This document shows positions 1 through 11,996 of a DNA stretch of 64,000 bases, piece by piece. Origin of the DNA: Lepidurus packardi (taxonomy: Eukaryota > Arthropoda > Branchiopoda > Notostraca > Triopsidae); contig JAKZAN010000118.1 of the NCBI GenBank assembly GCA_023053545.1, positions 1 to 64,000 on the forward strand, given 5' to 3'. The notes beneath the pieces were generated by a model, which ran no database searches, was not told where the DNA came from, and saw only the letters and a list, made by a program, of their open reading frames with translations. A program made the translations under genes and the position numbers. The number at the start of each line of letters is the position of its first letter. Position 1 is the first letter of the stretch.

Positions 1-225
1 CCCAACCCCAACCCCAACCCCAACCCCAACCCCAACCCCAACCCCAACCCCAACCCCAACCCCAACCCCAACCCCAACCCCAACCCCAACCCCAACCCCA
101 ACCCCAACCCCAACCCCAACCCCAACCCCAACCCCAACCCCAACCCCAACCCCAACCCCAACCCCAACCCCAACCCCAACCCCAACCCCAACCCCAACCC
201 CAACCCCAACCCCAACCCCAACCCC
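1..225. repeat. Telomere, (CCCCAA)n
   Basis: An unbroken C4A2 tandem array of about 37 repeats begins at base 1 and stops abruptly at the first non-repeat base at 226. This is the C-rich strand of a G4T2 telomere, so the window begins at a chromosome end. G4T2 is the type known from Tetrahymena and Paramecium-group ciliates; spirotrich ciliates carry G4T4. No degenerate or subtelomeric repeats follow, and the first start codon is at 397. Confidence 0.97.
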
Positions 226-396
226 GAATCTCTACTCTTTGCCAATTTCTAGCATAATTGGTCACCCCAGTTTTATCGATATTACTCCAATACCTATCGA
301 CACAGTTAAATATCGAATCGGCACTACCCATAATAACTCATAGACATTACTACTTTGGAAAATTATTCATAATAACCAACCGAATTCAATAGCTGC

Positions 397-1467
397 ATGA
401 GCAAAATCAAAATTTAGTACAAGGGCAAGATCCACCTCCTTCTTCCCTCCATCAACACTATTCAGGCCATCCGTGATCAAGTCTCCGCCAGATACCCTTA
501 GGAATTCAAAAATAAGGCTTCCTTTGATTTGGGCATCGTTGCCGAAGACGGGACTGTCACTCCCCTCAAGACTCTTCCTGAGTCTGCAGGCAGGACAATC
601 AAAATCAGGGTCTTCAAGGTCTAAAAACAAGAATCGAGTAGTGAAGAAGACGAAGAACCCAACAAACCTAAGTCAGCAGAAATTAAGTAAGAAGCTCAAG
701 AAACTAAAATAGACAACTAAACGAATGTGAGGGCTTCTGAACAGGCCTACCAGTGCTATAATTGTCAGGGCAAACCCTAATCAGTTAAATCTTGCCGAGT
801 TTGCTTTGGAGTGGGTCAAGTGGACACCAATAGTCCTCTAGTACCATTCATCGAAGACATAGTCACTAAAAAGGTCATGAATATTTTACAAAGTCTGGGA
901 TTGGTCCAAAAGTAGACAGTCAAGCTTCAATACAGCAAGGATTATACCTTCTACCTCGATGCCTAACCCAAGGTCACTGTCGCTTCAGACGGATCGGCTC
1001 TGATTGTCCTCAGTATTACTAACGGACCTAAGGCGTGGCCTAGATATGTGACCATCTTCCGAATGGTCATGAAGGACAAAACAGTGACAGCAGTACCCGT
1101 GCAGATCATCAAAGGTTTGGACGTTTCCGAAAAGGCAGACATAAAATTGAGTTTGAAGAAGGTGTAAGACCCCGATCTGCAGTTAAGGATTGGCGTAGTG
1201 AAGATGAATGATAAGGAAGATGAGTCGATCAACATGTTTGGTCCGAAGGTCACAGTACTGATCCCGAAACACATGATACCGCCGAAGGCAGGGCTACTGC
1301 AGAACAATATAGGGAGGAAGAGATTCTTCGAGAGAGTGAAGGAGTTGTGCGAAGATATGTAGAAAAAGATGGACTATGAGAGAGTGGGAGAGCATCTGTA
1401 GCATATGGGATGTTCTGAGAGCACGGATGTGAAGTTACTCGAGGGGATAATTAGATAGTACTTCTGA
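397..1467 (+). CDS. PB1/FW-domain protein, NBR1-like
   Basis: Single exon of 356 aa, ATG 397 to TGA 1465-1467, with many in-frame TAA/TAG read as Gln. Residues 2-75 look like a PB1 domain (KIKIQYKGKIHLLLP opening, then an acidic EDGT loop). A small Cys cluster follows (CYNC near 120-123, CRVC near 133-136), placed where NBR1/p62 proteins carry a ZZ finger but shorter. Residues about 190-300 are beta-rich and include ITNGPKAWPRYV, resembling the N-G-x-x-WP signature of the FW (NBR1 central) domain. The C-terminal 45 residues are helical and could be UBA-like. In NBR1 family members this layout serves cargo binding in selective autophagy. The domain calls are by eye; the finger is atypical and no LIR motif was identified. 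It is the gene closest to the telomere. Confidence 0.6.
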
Positions 1468-1785
1468 CGTAGTGAATTAGCTCGGTGATGACTTGAAGAG
1501 ATATGGGGAGATAATCTTGCTGGATGATTTCTGTGTTGCATGTTGTGCAGAATATTCTGGATTTTGATAAAATCATCAAGATTGAAATACTCGCATTAGC
1601 TGTTTACCTCGCCTCCTACTGTTTATATTTTATTAATGGTATAATGTACAGCCAAGTAGGAACACATAAATCTGATCCCATTAAGAATTATCCAGCTCCC
1701 TCTAGATATCACCCACATCTATCATCCCCTGAACTATAATCCAAAAATAAACACCCACTCAAAATCCCCTATCTTTTTCAAACCC
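1468..1785. other. Intergenic, AT-rich
   Basis: About 320 bases between the NBR1-like gene and aconitase. It has short open stretches only and no recognisable domain or RNA. It presumably holds the 3' end of the first gene and the promoter of aconitase. Confidence 0.5.
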
Positions 1786-4575
1786 ATGGAAAACACATCT
1801 CCCACCTTCAACCCCTTCGACCATCTCCTCAAGGAGCTCACTATTGGAGACCACACCTACAAATACTTCAGCCTTTCTGCCCTTAACGACCCCAGAATTA
1901 ACAAACTCCCTATCTCCATTCGCGTCCTCCTCGAATGCTGCATCAGGAACTGCGACGAGTTCAATGTCAAAAAGACAGACATTGAAAAGATTCTCGCCTG
2001 GAGCCCCGTTCCCAGCACTCAACCCGTATTTTACTTCCCACACACACATATCATCTTCTTCTAATATCACAGGTCTAAATCCCCTTCAAACCAAGCAGAG
2101 TCATTCTTCAGGATCTCACAGGTGTTCCCTTGGTAGTTGATCTTGCTGCCCTGCGTGACGCAGTTGCCAGACTCGGCGGAAACCCTTCTACAGTCAATCC
2201 TGAGTGTCCTGTGGATCTCGTGATTGATCACTCTGTGCAAGTGGACTTCGCAGGCAGTCCAGATGCCCTTGAGAAGAACCAAGAAGTCTAGTTCAACAGA
2301 AACAAGGAGAGATTCGAGTTCTTAAAGTGGGGACAGTCTGCTTTCAAAAACTTCACAATTGTGCCTCCTGGATACGGTATCGTCCACCAAGTCAACCTCG
2401 AGTATTTGGGTCGTGTCGTCATGGAGAAAAACAATGTTCTGTATCCTGATACTGTGGTGGGCACCGACAGTCACACTACTATGATCAACGGTCTTGGAGT
2501 CGTCGGCTGGGGAGTTGGAGGCATTGAGGCTGAAGCTGTCATGCTCGGCGAGTGCACTACTATGGTCCTCCCTGAAGTAGTGGGATTTAAGCTCACGGGC
2601 GAGCTATCTCCTACAGCTAACGCTACTGATTTAGTATTGTTGTGCACTAAACTGCTGAGAAAGAGAGGTGTAGTTGACAAATTTGTGGAATTCTTCGGAC
2701 CTGGTGTGGCTAGCTTGTCTTTAGCCGATAGAGCCACAATCAGCAACATGGCACCTGAGTACGGTGCCACCATCGGATATTTCCCTGTTGACCATCGAAC
2801 TTTGGACTACATGATTCAGACTGGAAGACCTGCCGAAAAAATCGAGCTTATCAAGAAATATCTCACTGCCCAGGGCCTCTTTAGAGATTTCAACGACCCA
2901 AGCCAAGACACTAATTTCACTGGATAAATTATTGAACTTAATCTCTCTACTGTCGTTCCTTCTGTGGCAGGACCCAAGAGACCCCATGACTACGTCGAGC
3001 TTTCCAAAATGAAGCAGGACTTCAACGAGTGTTTGAAGAACCCTGTGGGATTCAAGGGTTTCGGTATCGAACCTGCGAAGTTGACAAATTCTACCAAGTT
3101 CTCTTTCAAAGGTCAGGATTATAGCCTTCAACATGGATCTGTTGTGATTGCAGCCATCACATCTTGCACCAATACTTCTAACCCTGGTGTCATGCTCGCT
3201 GCCGGCCTACTCTGCAGAAACGCTGCCAACAAAGGGTTGCACATCGCCCCTTACATCAAAACTTCTTTGTCTCCTGGTTCGCAGGCAGTGAGCAAGTATT
3301 ATGAACTTTCAGGCTTGACTAAGTATTTGGATCAGATGGGATTCCATCATACTGGCTATGGTTGTATGACTTGCATCGGAAACTCTGGAGAAATAAGCAA
3401 GGAGGTATAAGATGCTATTAAAGAAGGCGATCTGTGCGTTGCTTCAGTTTTGAGCGGCAATAGAAACTTCGAAGGCAGAGTCCACCCTATGACTCGTGCC
3501 AACTACCTGGCCTCGCCTCCTCTGGTCGTGGCCTATGCTCTGGCTGGTCGAGCCAATATCGATTTTGAGACTGAACCTCTCGCAGTGGTCGAAGGAAAAG
3601 AGATTTTCTTGAAAGACATCTGGCCAAGTAAGGAGGAAATCCGCGATCTTGAGAGCCAGTTCATCCGTCCCGAGATCTTCAAGGAAACCTATTCCAAACT
3701 GACGCAGGGTACTGCTAGATGGAACAGTCTCAAAGTTAAGGAAGGAGTTCAATTCCAGTGGGATGAGACATCAACCTATATCCACAACCCTCCCTTCTTC
3801 CAGAAGTGCTAAAAACTCCCTGCCCAAGTCAAGAACATCAGCGACGCTCATCTGTTGGCTTTCTTCGGAGACTCCATCACAACTGACCATATCAGTCCTG
3901 CTGGAAACATCTCGACGAAGGCTCCTGCGGCTCGATTCCTGAAGGAAAAGGGTGTTGCCACCGCTGACTTCAACACTTATGGAGCACGCAGAGGTAACGA
4001 TCTGATAATGGCGAGGGGAACATTCGCGAATATCAGAATCATGAATAAGCTGATGAAAGGAAAGGTTGGTCCTCAGACTATTTATTTCCCTGAAAACAAG
4101 GAGATGGACATCTTCGATGCTGCTGAAAAGTACATGCAGAATGGAGAGGATCTGATCATCATCGGAGGAAAGGAGTACGGATCTGGTTCTTCCAGAGACT
4201 GGGCTGCTAAGGGACCCAAGCTCCAGGGCGTTAGGGCTGTCCTTGTGCAGTCATTCGAGAGAATCCATAGATCCAACTTGGTAATACTTTTCTTTCTAAT
4301 CTTACTGTCAATTATGTTTGTACGAATAGGTGGGAATGGGCATATTACCTCTCCAATTTAAGGACAATGAGGGCCCTGAGACTTACGGACTAGTGGGCGA
4401 CGAGAAGTTCTCGATCAACTTGAACGAAGGCAATTTGAAACCAAATCAAGATGTGGTCCTGACAACTCAGTCTGGCAAGCAGATCACAGTAAGATGCCGC
4501 CTGAACACAGAGGTTGAAATCGCCTATTTCAAGAATGACGGAATCCTGCCTTACGTGTTGCGCAAGAAAATCTGA
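1786..4575 (+). CDS. ACO1: Cytosolic aconitase / IRP1-type aconitate hydratase
   Basis: Three exons (1786-2025, 2073-4280, 4330-4575) give 897 aa, close to the 889 of human IRP1. Introns are 47 and 49 nt and GT-AG, and the joins restore conserved sequence ([14 protein letters not shown]; then [10 protein letters not shown]). Cluster-binding cysteines are present in SCTNTS (about residue 445) and [11 protein letters not shown] (about 510 and 513), matching C437/C503/C506 of IRP1. [11 protein letters not shown] and [13 protein letters not shown] are the substrate and swivel-domain signatures. The enzyme isomerises citrate to isocitrate with a 4Fe-4S cluster. The IRP1-like length and lack of an evident targeting peptide point to the cytosol. 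Whether it also binds RNA cannot be read from the sequence. Confidence 0.95.
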
Positions 4576-4739
4576 TCCGATAGTGATAGGGTTGTTGTTT
4601 GTGTTTACACTGGATAAATACATAAGCATTACACATAACTAAAATTCAACTGATTGTAAACCCAATGCATGTAGTTATTCGCCACATCTTCATATACAGA
4701 ATGTCGTGTCTCGGCAGAGGACAATTTAACCTATAAACT

Positions 4740-7598
4740 TCAGTTCTTACGCTTCAGCTTTTTAGGTATCCTTGTCTGGCTGCGCTTCATTATTATGTTC
4801 TTGACTTTGCCCAGCAGTTCAATACTCTTATTGAGGGATTTCGTCAGTTTTTCGGAACCCTGGCAGAGTTGGTGGGTCGAGCCGTATTGGTTGATGGGCT
4901 CGTTGGAACACAGCATTTTCTTAATTATCTGCCTCAGTTGGGCCTTGGGCTTGCTAGGTTTAGAATTATCTACTGAAGAAGGAGACTGCAGAGGACGGTT
5001 AGGCTATGTGTAGTCGCGATGCAATGTGTTCCACTTTTCCTTTTTGCAGTCACTGGAATTCATCTAGGTATAGTACATTTGAGGCTTTATATATGATCGA
5101 TTCGGCAGGTTGAATGTACTCTTCTATGTGGTCCTCCTATTAGTCTAGACTTCCGTGGAGGTCCGTATCTGACTCTTGCAACACTCTCTACGTGTTTTGC
5201 TCCCCTCATCACTGTGATTGTCTCTGCATCGATCTTGACCACTGTTGTGATGAAATTCGTGTCCTTTTGGGGTTCGTGAGCGCGGAGTACAGCCAATGAT
5301 TGTGTTGTTCAAAAACATCGCCAATTTCTTACTATTCGCTTTTTAGGACCTGAAGAATCTGTTTGCTGTAGTCTGGAGTCTCTATATTTTTTTGCCCTCG
5401 GGTCTTAAGTCATATTTATTTGGTGCTCCTGGAGTTGTTTGATCTTGATTGAGTTCATCATCCTCCTGTATCTTAATTACTCTTGTGGTGTAGCCTGTGG
5501 GGGACTGCTCAAGCCTGACTTTCTTGTCGTTTCCAGTCTGCGGGCTCTGGATGTTTGCTTCGTTGGGATCTAATCCAAAGAAGCCTGGCAGACTTTTATT
5601 ATACATAACGTTGATGTACAGATGCTTGAAGTAGTTCTTCTCTATACTGTTGTTCTTCTTGAAGAGCACTCCGATTCGTCTCTGCTTATTTTTATCGTTC
5701 TCTTCTTCTTTTTTACTATAATAGGTCTTAAGTTTGCTCTGGCTCAGTTGATTAAGTCTCTCCAGGTTTATTTTGTTGTTCCCTAAGACTGTCCTACACC
5801 TCCTATGTGAATGAGGTTATTCGAGGTTGCCCTTATGAGTAGATATCGTGGTGGGCTTTGGAAGGCGGAATTCTAGGCGATTAATGTATAGGATTTTCTT
5901 TCTAGGGCTTTTGGGAGGGAGTGCTTCTTCATATAATGCTTTTCTGAGAGGGGAGGGCTCAGTCCTGAACATAAGAGAATCTAAGGTAGATATTATTAGT
6001 TGAGTATTGTGAGGAGCGGATGTGGGAGAATTGCTATTAGCGGTAGAAGCCTGTAGATTTGCGATAGCGATGGCGATAAGTAGTGATTGGAATGCCTCGG
6101 AGTTGGGTTCGTATTTCTCCTCCTATGGATAGATCTAATTCGAAAAAGGATCAATAAATACAGATCCTGTGTTCCTTTTGAATAAAACTCTATAGCAGCA
6201 ATATATCGTCAATTCCTCACTGCATACTCTGGGTAAACAATTTCTTAGGCAGACAGTTTTACTATCCTACTATTACGGAAAATTGTAATCGACCATCCCT
6301 CCACCACTACCCCCGTCTATGTCTTTTTTTCTCACTTCTTGCGCCCTATTGGCTACTTCCCTCTTTCGCCCATTCCTCGCCTAAATTACTTCTTTATCTT
6401 GCTAATCTACTTCTCTGTAACACAAACACCCTAATTCAAAAAATGGAAAATTACTCATGCCCATGATATTCTTGATGATTTCCTGATTCGACTCCCCGAT
6501 GACCTGCACTGCTACCTCCATCCTCTGGTTGCTAACTCTCAGCCTGTTTACCTATTTGTCCGTCGACTTATGCTGATGGGTCTCGACTTCTCCTCCAAGC
6601 CTTGACATCTGCCTCTTGATCTTTTCCACGCTCTTTTGCAACCTGATTACTTCCTTTTTACCCTTCATCTACTCCTATAAATCCTCCTCATCTTGTTTCT
6701 TGAGCTCTGCATAGAAAGGACTATTTCGTTCTACTTCTTTTTTGAGGGCGTAAATTTAGGGGGTCTCCTAAAACTTTGGTGTCTCCGTAAACTTCCTCTT
6801 AAGCTTGCCATTCTTCAGTAGTGAGCCCAACCATTTTGTGTTATAATCTTGCACGTTCTTTTTAGATGGCTCTGTGGACAATATCTGAAGCCCTGCAGGT
6901 GACATAGACTTCTCAGACCGGTTGTGCAAACTGTTAACTTTTGTATTGAAAGTATGGTCCATAAATCTTTTGCGTTTTGCGTTGGAAGGTTATTTGCAGA
7001 ATGATGATGGACTGATCGGGAAATAGTCATCATGACTGGGTATTTGGTTAAGGTTTGTAGTATTGGCACTATGCTTTTTCCTCAGCAGAGACTCCTCTTT
7101 CGAGTGAGCCAAATGATTAGAAAAGCGTCTATCCTGGAGAGTGTGATGGTATATGCCCAGCTCGTTGCTACTCCCGCTATTCCTGTCTACCAACTTCTGT
7201 CTCTGAAGGTTATCATCATCGGGAGTAGTTTTAGAGTATCTGAGTTGCGTTCTATATGGAGCTCCGTGAATGGAGCTGTCATCTTCAAACACAGCCACTT
7301 TCTGTTTGAAGACATGGAGTTTAAGGCACAGTTCTTGATAATCGCGAGAAATATCCTTGTACTTCTTGGCGGCTAATGTGCCTACGTTAGAATACTTGAT
7401 TAGTTTCTCTCTGCGACACGTCGATATGAGATTTTCGATCTGGACCATGAGGAGCTAGAGTTCGTTGGATACTTTAGCATCACGGATAGGGTTAATATCT
7501 TATAGGCATTGTAGGTGATAGTTGAGATCGGCGATCCAACGGTCTATGTCTTCGCGGAAGGCTTCGATAAGGAGGGAAGAGGGATGAGTAGAAGTCAT
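4740..7598 (-). CDS. Large coiled-coil orphan protein, 952 aa
   Basis: One exon on the minus strand, ATG 7598-7596 to TGA 4742-4740, open for 952 codons with TAA/TAG as Gln. The N-terminal 70 residues are helical (EAFREDIDRWIADLNYHLQ). A Ser/Asn/Lys-rich stretch follows, then a coiled coil around residues 275-345 (KKQDEEDLQEQMKGKKEVIR, KSVEKIKRQMSRLGGEVET). The rest is low-complexity Ser/Pro/Lys-rich with a basic tail (RIPKKLKRKN). A run of three reassigned stops (TAA TAG TAG) encodes QQQ near 6267-6275. No enzymatic motif was recognised. A centrosomal, basal body or cytoskeletal role would be guesswork. It is convergent with aconitase (164-base gap) and divergent from the YhhN gene. Confidence 0.75.
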
Positions 7599-7863
7599 AG
7601 TTTCTGGGTGACTCGATCAGGATTCGAAAATCGATTCTGTAGATATTGAGTAGGATAGTTTTTATTGATATTGTTTAAAAACAGGAGAGTCAGCAATTCT
7701 TCGGCAAAGAAATAAAACTATTCTCGCTGGGAGAGAGTAAGTCATAGCTGGGGTACCGAATCTTACTTCAACGAATCTTTACCCACATACAATATTTACT
7801 ACAAATACTCCAGGAATCCTTTATTCAATTCCGCTGTCTTTCTCGCCTCCAACCAACAATACC

Positions 7864-8559
7864 ATGGCCACTAAGCAGCAGTTTCTTATTCCATCCATCT
7901 GCCTCCTTGGCCTTATCTAATGCGCCATTGAAGTCATCAACCATGAAGCACTGCGTTACCTTGTCAAACCACTCGTCATTATCCTCATAATCTACCGTAT
8001 CCACACAGTGCCACAAGTCAACCAAAAAATGTTCACCAAGCTGACCAAGTACGGACTCTGTGTGAGTATAATCGGGGACATTCTGCTTATGTTCAAAAGC
8101 GAGTTCCTTTTTGAGTGTGGGACTCTCGCCTTTCTGATCGCCCACCTCATCTACATTGCGGGAAATATCTCTGTTGGGACCACTGGGCCAGCCCGCTCTG
8201 AAAAACTACCTTTGATCTTAGCCATAGTACTGTACACAGCTGTGGTTTTCCAGACTTACGATTTGTGGGACAAACTGCCCAACAAATTCCTGTTTGTGAC
8301 ATACGGTGTCGTGTTGGCATCGATGGTCGTGTCAGCGGGTTTCCGATTCAACCGAACCACTAGACGATCATTTGTGCTGGCAGGCGTGGGAGCAATCCTT
8401 TTCGGGATTTCGGATAACCTGATAGCTACTTTTAAGTTCAATAACTACAAGACTGACTGGGGGAAGGCGGCGATCATGGCGACTTACTACCTGGCCCAGC
8501 TGATGATCTGCGAGGCTGCCATCGAGCACGATCGCAGCACTGATAGGAAGGAGTAGTGA
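7864..8559 (+). CDS. YhhN/TMEM86-family membrane protein (lysoplasmalogenase-like)
   Basis: Single exon of 231 aa, ATG 7864 to TGA 8557-8559, with Gln TAG as the last sense codon. It has about eight hydrophobic segments: LIPSICLLGLIQCAIEV, LRYLVKPLVIILIIY, a GDILLMF-containing helix, LAFLIAHLIYIAGN, LILAIVLYTAVVF and others. The order K-P-L-x(n)-GDxxL, FL.AHL.Y and the late GA.LFxISDN.IA helix matches the YhhN family (TMEM86A/B), whose vertebrate members hydrolyse lysoplasmalogen. A polytopic ER-type membrane location is likely. The start was chosen because it restores the conserved first helices; later in-frame starts would lose them. Confidence 0.85.
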
Positions 8560-8854
8560 ATATCGTTTAGAGTATTCGATAGCTAATTGAATTGCAATGT
8601 ATAACACTCGAAACAGGCAGAACTCGCATTTTTGGATAAGCAAATCCTGACTATGTTCTTATTTTTAAATATGCACTGCCACGAAGTCGAGCATTTGTTG
8701 CTCGCTGTGCCTCTGGCTTTTTCTTTTCTCCCACAATATTTTATATAGATCCCTATCGCGTTCAAATAATAATAATTAATCATAAACTACAAAATTCCTT
8801 TTTCCCTACAGACTCATTTGTCTATCCAAAATACCCAAGCACACTCCCACTACT

Positions 8855-10967
8855 ATGGTCGACAAACTCAAAGAAGCCGCCATGATGCTGTAACCAACAC
8901 ACATAATCCCATCCCCTCACACACAGCAAAGCCAAGATCACCAAAGACGAGGTCGAGGAATTGCTCCTCGAAGCCACTTCCGAGGACAACTGGCAGACTT
9001 CCACCACCATCCTCCACGCCCTGGCCGACGCTGCCTATAACTACTAGCAGTGGCAGAAGATCAGCAGCTTCATCTGGGAAAAGCTGAAAAGCAAAAAGTG
9101 GAAAAAAATACTCAAGGTACCCCCATATTCCAGCCCTAACTCACACAATTTTAATTACTCCTCTATGCAAAAGATATTATGTTTGGGTACCAATAGCATA
9201 ATGTCCTTTTGTCGCTTCTTTCTATTTCCTTCCCCCACAAAATGCTAACTATCTTTCTCTTCCTCATCTTAGTCCCTCAATCTCATAGATTTCTTGCTCA
9301 AGAATGGGCCACCCAGCATACTCTCCTCCTTTAAGTATTAAGTCTATCAGTTCCGCTCCTTCGAGAGCTTTAACTGCTATGATGAGGGAGTTGATCGTGG
9401 TGAATCCATCCGAGAGAAGGCCAAAGCCCTGGTTGAGCTTCTCTCTAACGAGGAACTCCTCGAAGAAGAACGCGTGAAGGCAAAGACTATCAGATAGCGG
9501 CTAGCAGGTAGTGGAGATAGCAGCTTCAGTGGCTACGGAGGCAGAGGCAATAATTATGGAGGGGTCTCTTATAAGAACGACAACTTCGGAAGCGGCGGAG
9601 GCAACAAATACGCCGGCTATAGCAACAAAACTGCCACCTCGATGGGCAATGGAAGTTCGGGTACTGGCACTGCTTTTGGGGCATACTCTGAAGAAAAATC
9701 GACCCTCGATAAGTATAGAAACCAAACTGTGGGGGGCAGTGTGTATACCAAAGACAAAGAGAAAGAGAAGGAAAAAGAACGTGAACGTGAACGCGAAAGG
9801 GAAAGGGAAAGAAAGGCAAAAGAGGAGGAAGAGAGCTCTAAAATCGAGGTAGAATCCAAAAAGCCTTTCGCTAAACAAGCCCCTACTCTCAAAAAACCTG
9901 GAGAAGTAAAGCTCGCCCCACCTCAGCTGCCCCAAAGAGCACCTGGTCAGGTCCAGCAACAGCAAACCAAAAATCAAGAGGTTAATATCTTTGAAATGGA
10001 AGGAGAAACTAAGCCAGTCGTGCAGACTCCTCCCCAGGCACGTCAGCCTCAAGTAGAACCACAGCCTGTGTATCAAGCGCCTCAGGTACCACATACGAAC
10101 TTTGTAGCACCTACAAATGCCCCTAGTTTGTTCCCTGCTGGCATGAACCTCATTAATCCTATGTACTCAACCACTATGGGAATGGTGGGCCCAAATGTTG
10201 TGCAACCCCAACAGCACTCGATGCAGCCCCAAATGGGTCTAATGAATCCCATGTATTCGACCACTAACGCGATGGCTGGATTGTCTCTGAACGCACCTGC
10301 TAATAGCGGGGTTGCGAATACAGGCTTTAACGCATTTGGTACTGCTGGCTCATTCACAGCGCAACAACCCAAACCAGTGGCATCTTACGGAATCACTATG
10401 AACACCGGTGTCGCCAAAAAGGATGACGATGAATTTGGAGACTTCACTTCTGCTAGCCCCAACCCAAATAAAGTAATAAAACAATTCTTATAACCACTTT
10501 CTTCATTATAGGATGTGAAATGGCTCACTAAAGACGAATCTAACCTTATCGACTTGGGAAATCTCGGACAGGAGGTCAAGCAAAAGACTCAGTAGAAAAA
10601 AATTGCACAGCCCGTCAAGAAGCAGACCGACGACTCAGGCCTCCTAGACATCCCTGCGAGTCTCGACAGCTTCAGTCTCACCGCACAGACTCCCTCACCC
10701 GCTCCTCAAACCTTCAACCAACCCTTGGGTGGAGGCTTCAATATGGGAGGCATGGGTGCCATGGGGCCAGGAAACACGATGGGCGGGCTAGGAGGTATGG
10801 GAGGAATGGGCATGATGGGCGGGTATGGAGCTCAAGGCGGGATGAACATGGGATATAGCAACATGGGAATGATGGGCGGCAACTACCAGATGACCCCTCA
10901 GCAATACCAACAAATGATGCTGCAGCAGCAACAACAGCAGCAGAAAGGCTTCGGCGGTTACAGATGA
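8855..10967 (+). CDS. Epsin, ENTH-domain clathrin adaptor (epsinR-like)
   Basis: Four exons (8855-8889, 8927-9116, 9273-10472, 10512-10967) give 626 aa. Introns are 37, 156 and 39 nt. Residues about 15-150 form an ENTH domain: EATSEDNW, ADAAYNYQQWQKI, FIWEKLK, LNLIDFLLKNG and REKAKALVELL follow the order of epsin and epsinR. The C-terminal half is disordered: a Lys/Glu/Arg run (KEKEKERERERE), Pro/Gln-rich stretches, two NPMYSTT repeats, DDDEFGDF (an epsinR-type acidic adaptor-ear binding motif), then a Met/Gly-rich tail and QQQQQQQ. Known role: binds phosphoinositide membranes and recruits clathrin and adaptors. DEFGDF favours a TGN/endosome (epsinR/CLINT1) role over plasma membrane, by inference. 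Confidence 0.92.
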
Positions 10968-11139
10968 AAGAGGAGAGTGCCAGATATTTTTATATGTGCA
11001 GATATGATTATTTTTAATGATGATCAACCTTAATGGATTATGGAATTGAAGCAATGAGGACCCGAATCCTTGGAGATATGCCATCTAATATATTATTTAT
11101 AATAAGCAACATTCCAAGCTATCCACCAGAGAAACAAAC

Positions 11140-11819
11140 ATGACTGCCCGCAACGAAAAAATAGTAACCTCCATTGCCCTCAACTTACTCATCAACTCAT
11201 GTCCCTAGTCTGCAGAACTACTCACCCTCACCTACGGAGCCATCGTCAGCGAAGTCATCCGCGACTCTGAAAACCTCAATGAGGCCAATGAAACTCTTGA
11301 AAAAATGTACTCCTGACAATAATTCCCTCTCAAACACCTTTACGATTTGCACATGAAATGTTATCTAGTGGATACAACATCGGCTTGAAGATAGTGGATG
11401 AGTACATGTCCAAAGCGAATAACATTTGCGCATCCTTTGATGAAGTCGTTGAAGGCTTTGCCAAGGTACTAAGCACAAAACCTAGCATACCGACATTTAA
11501 TTCCAATCCTATTCAGCACGGCCTTAAAATGTTCCTGGGAATTTCTGGAGAAGTCAAAGATTACGTCTTTGAATCCGAGAAGAAGACCAAAAATCTGCAC
11601 TTCAACCTCATCATCGGCGAAAACCCTCTTCTCAACTACGTCGAACTGCCTTCGGATTTGAAGGCTCTGGAGTACCAGAATATATTGTGCGGCATTCTGC
11701 GAGGAGCCTTCTATACTGTAACTACCACATTTTCTCATACTGTATTTGTTTTACTGAGCGTAGTTGAACCTGAAAGGGCGAGTGTTCGTGTCGAAGGACA
11801 GTTTGAAGACTCCAAATGA
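11140..11819 (+). CDS. TRAPPC3: TRAPP complex subunit 3 (Bet3)
   Basis: Two exons (11140-11306, 11369-11819; intron 62 nt) give 205 aa, against about 180 in human. ELLTLTYGAIVSEVIRD followed across the splice by GYNIGLKIVDEYM is the Bet3 signature. The second exon adds FKMFLG-type helices and the C-terminal YVELPSDLKALEYQNILCGI and RGAF segments. Bet3 is the core small subunit of TRAPP, the multisubunit exchange factor and tether for Rab1/Ypt1 at ER-Golgi and autophagy membranes. Splicing is supported because the unspliced frame hits TGA within the intron and the conserved GYNIG resumes exactly after the acceptor. Confidence 0.93.
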
Positions 11820-11996
11820 ACCTACAACTCTGCGAATCTAGATGGAGAAAGAAATCATATCTGATGATAGTTGAGATAGATAGTAACATTGCATCTGCAG
11901 CAATCAATGAAATAGAATTGTGTGTTAATTGGAGCAAAAGTCATCTTGATGAAAGTCATTAGTTAGATTGACTGGAAAAGAGGCAATGCTGTGCGA

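Noticed and set aside
5087..5296. Alternative minus-strand frame within the 952-aa gene
   Set aside because: Bounded by TGA in its own frame, while the main frame runs through this region without any TGA.
9501..10094. Long minus-strand open frame opposite the epsin gene
   Set aside because: Mirror of the Lys/Glu/Arg-rich and Gly-rich coding sequence of epsin. The plus-strand reading has an ENTH domain and correct splices.
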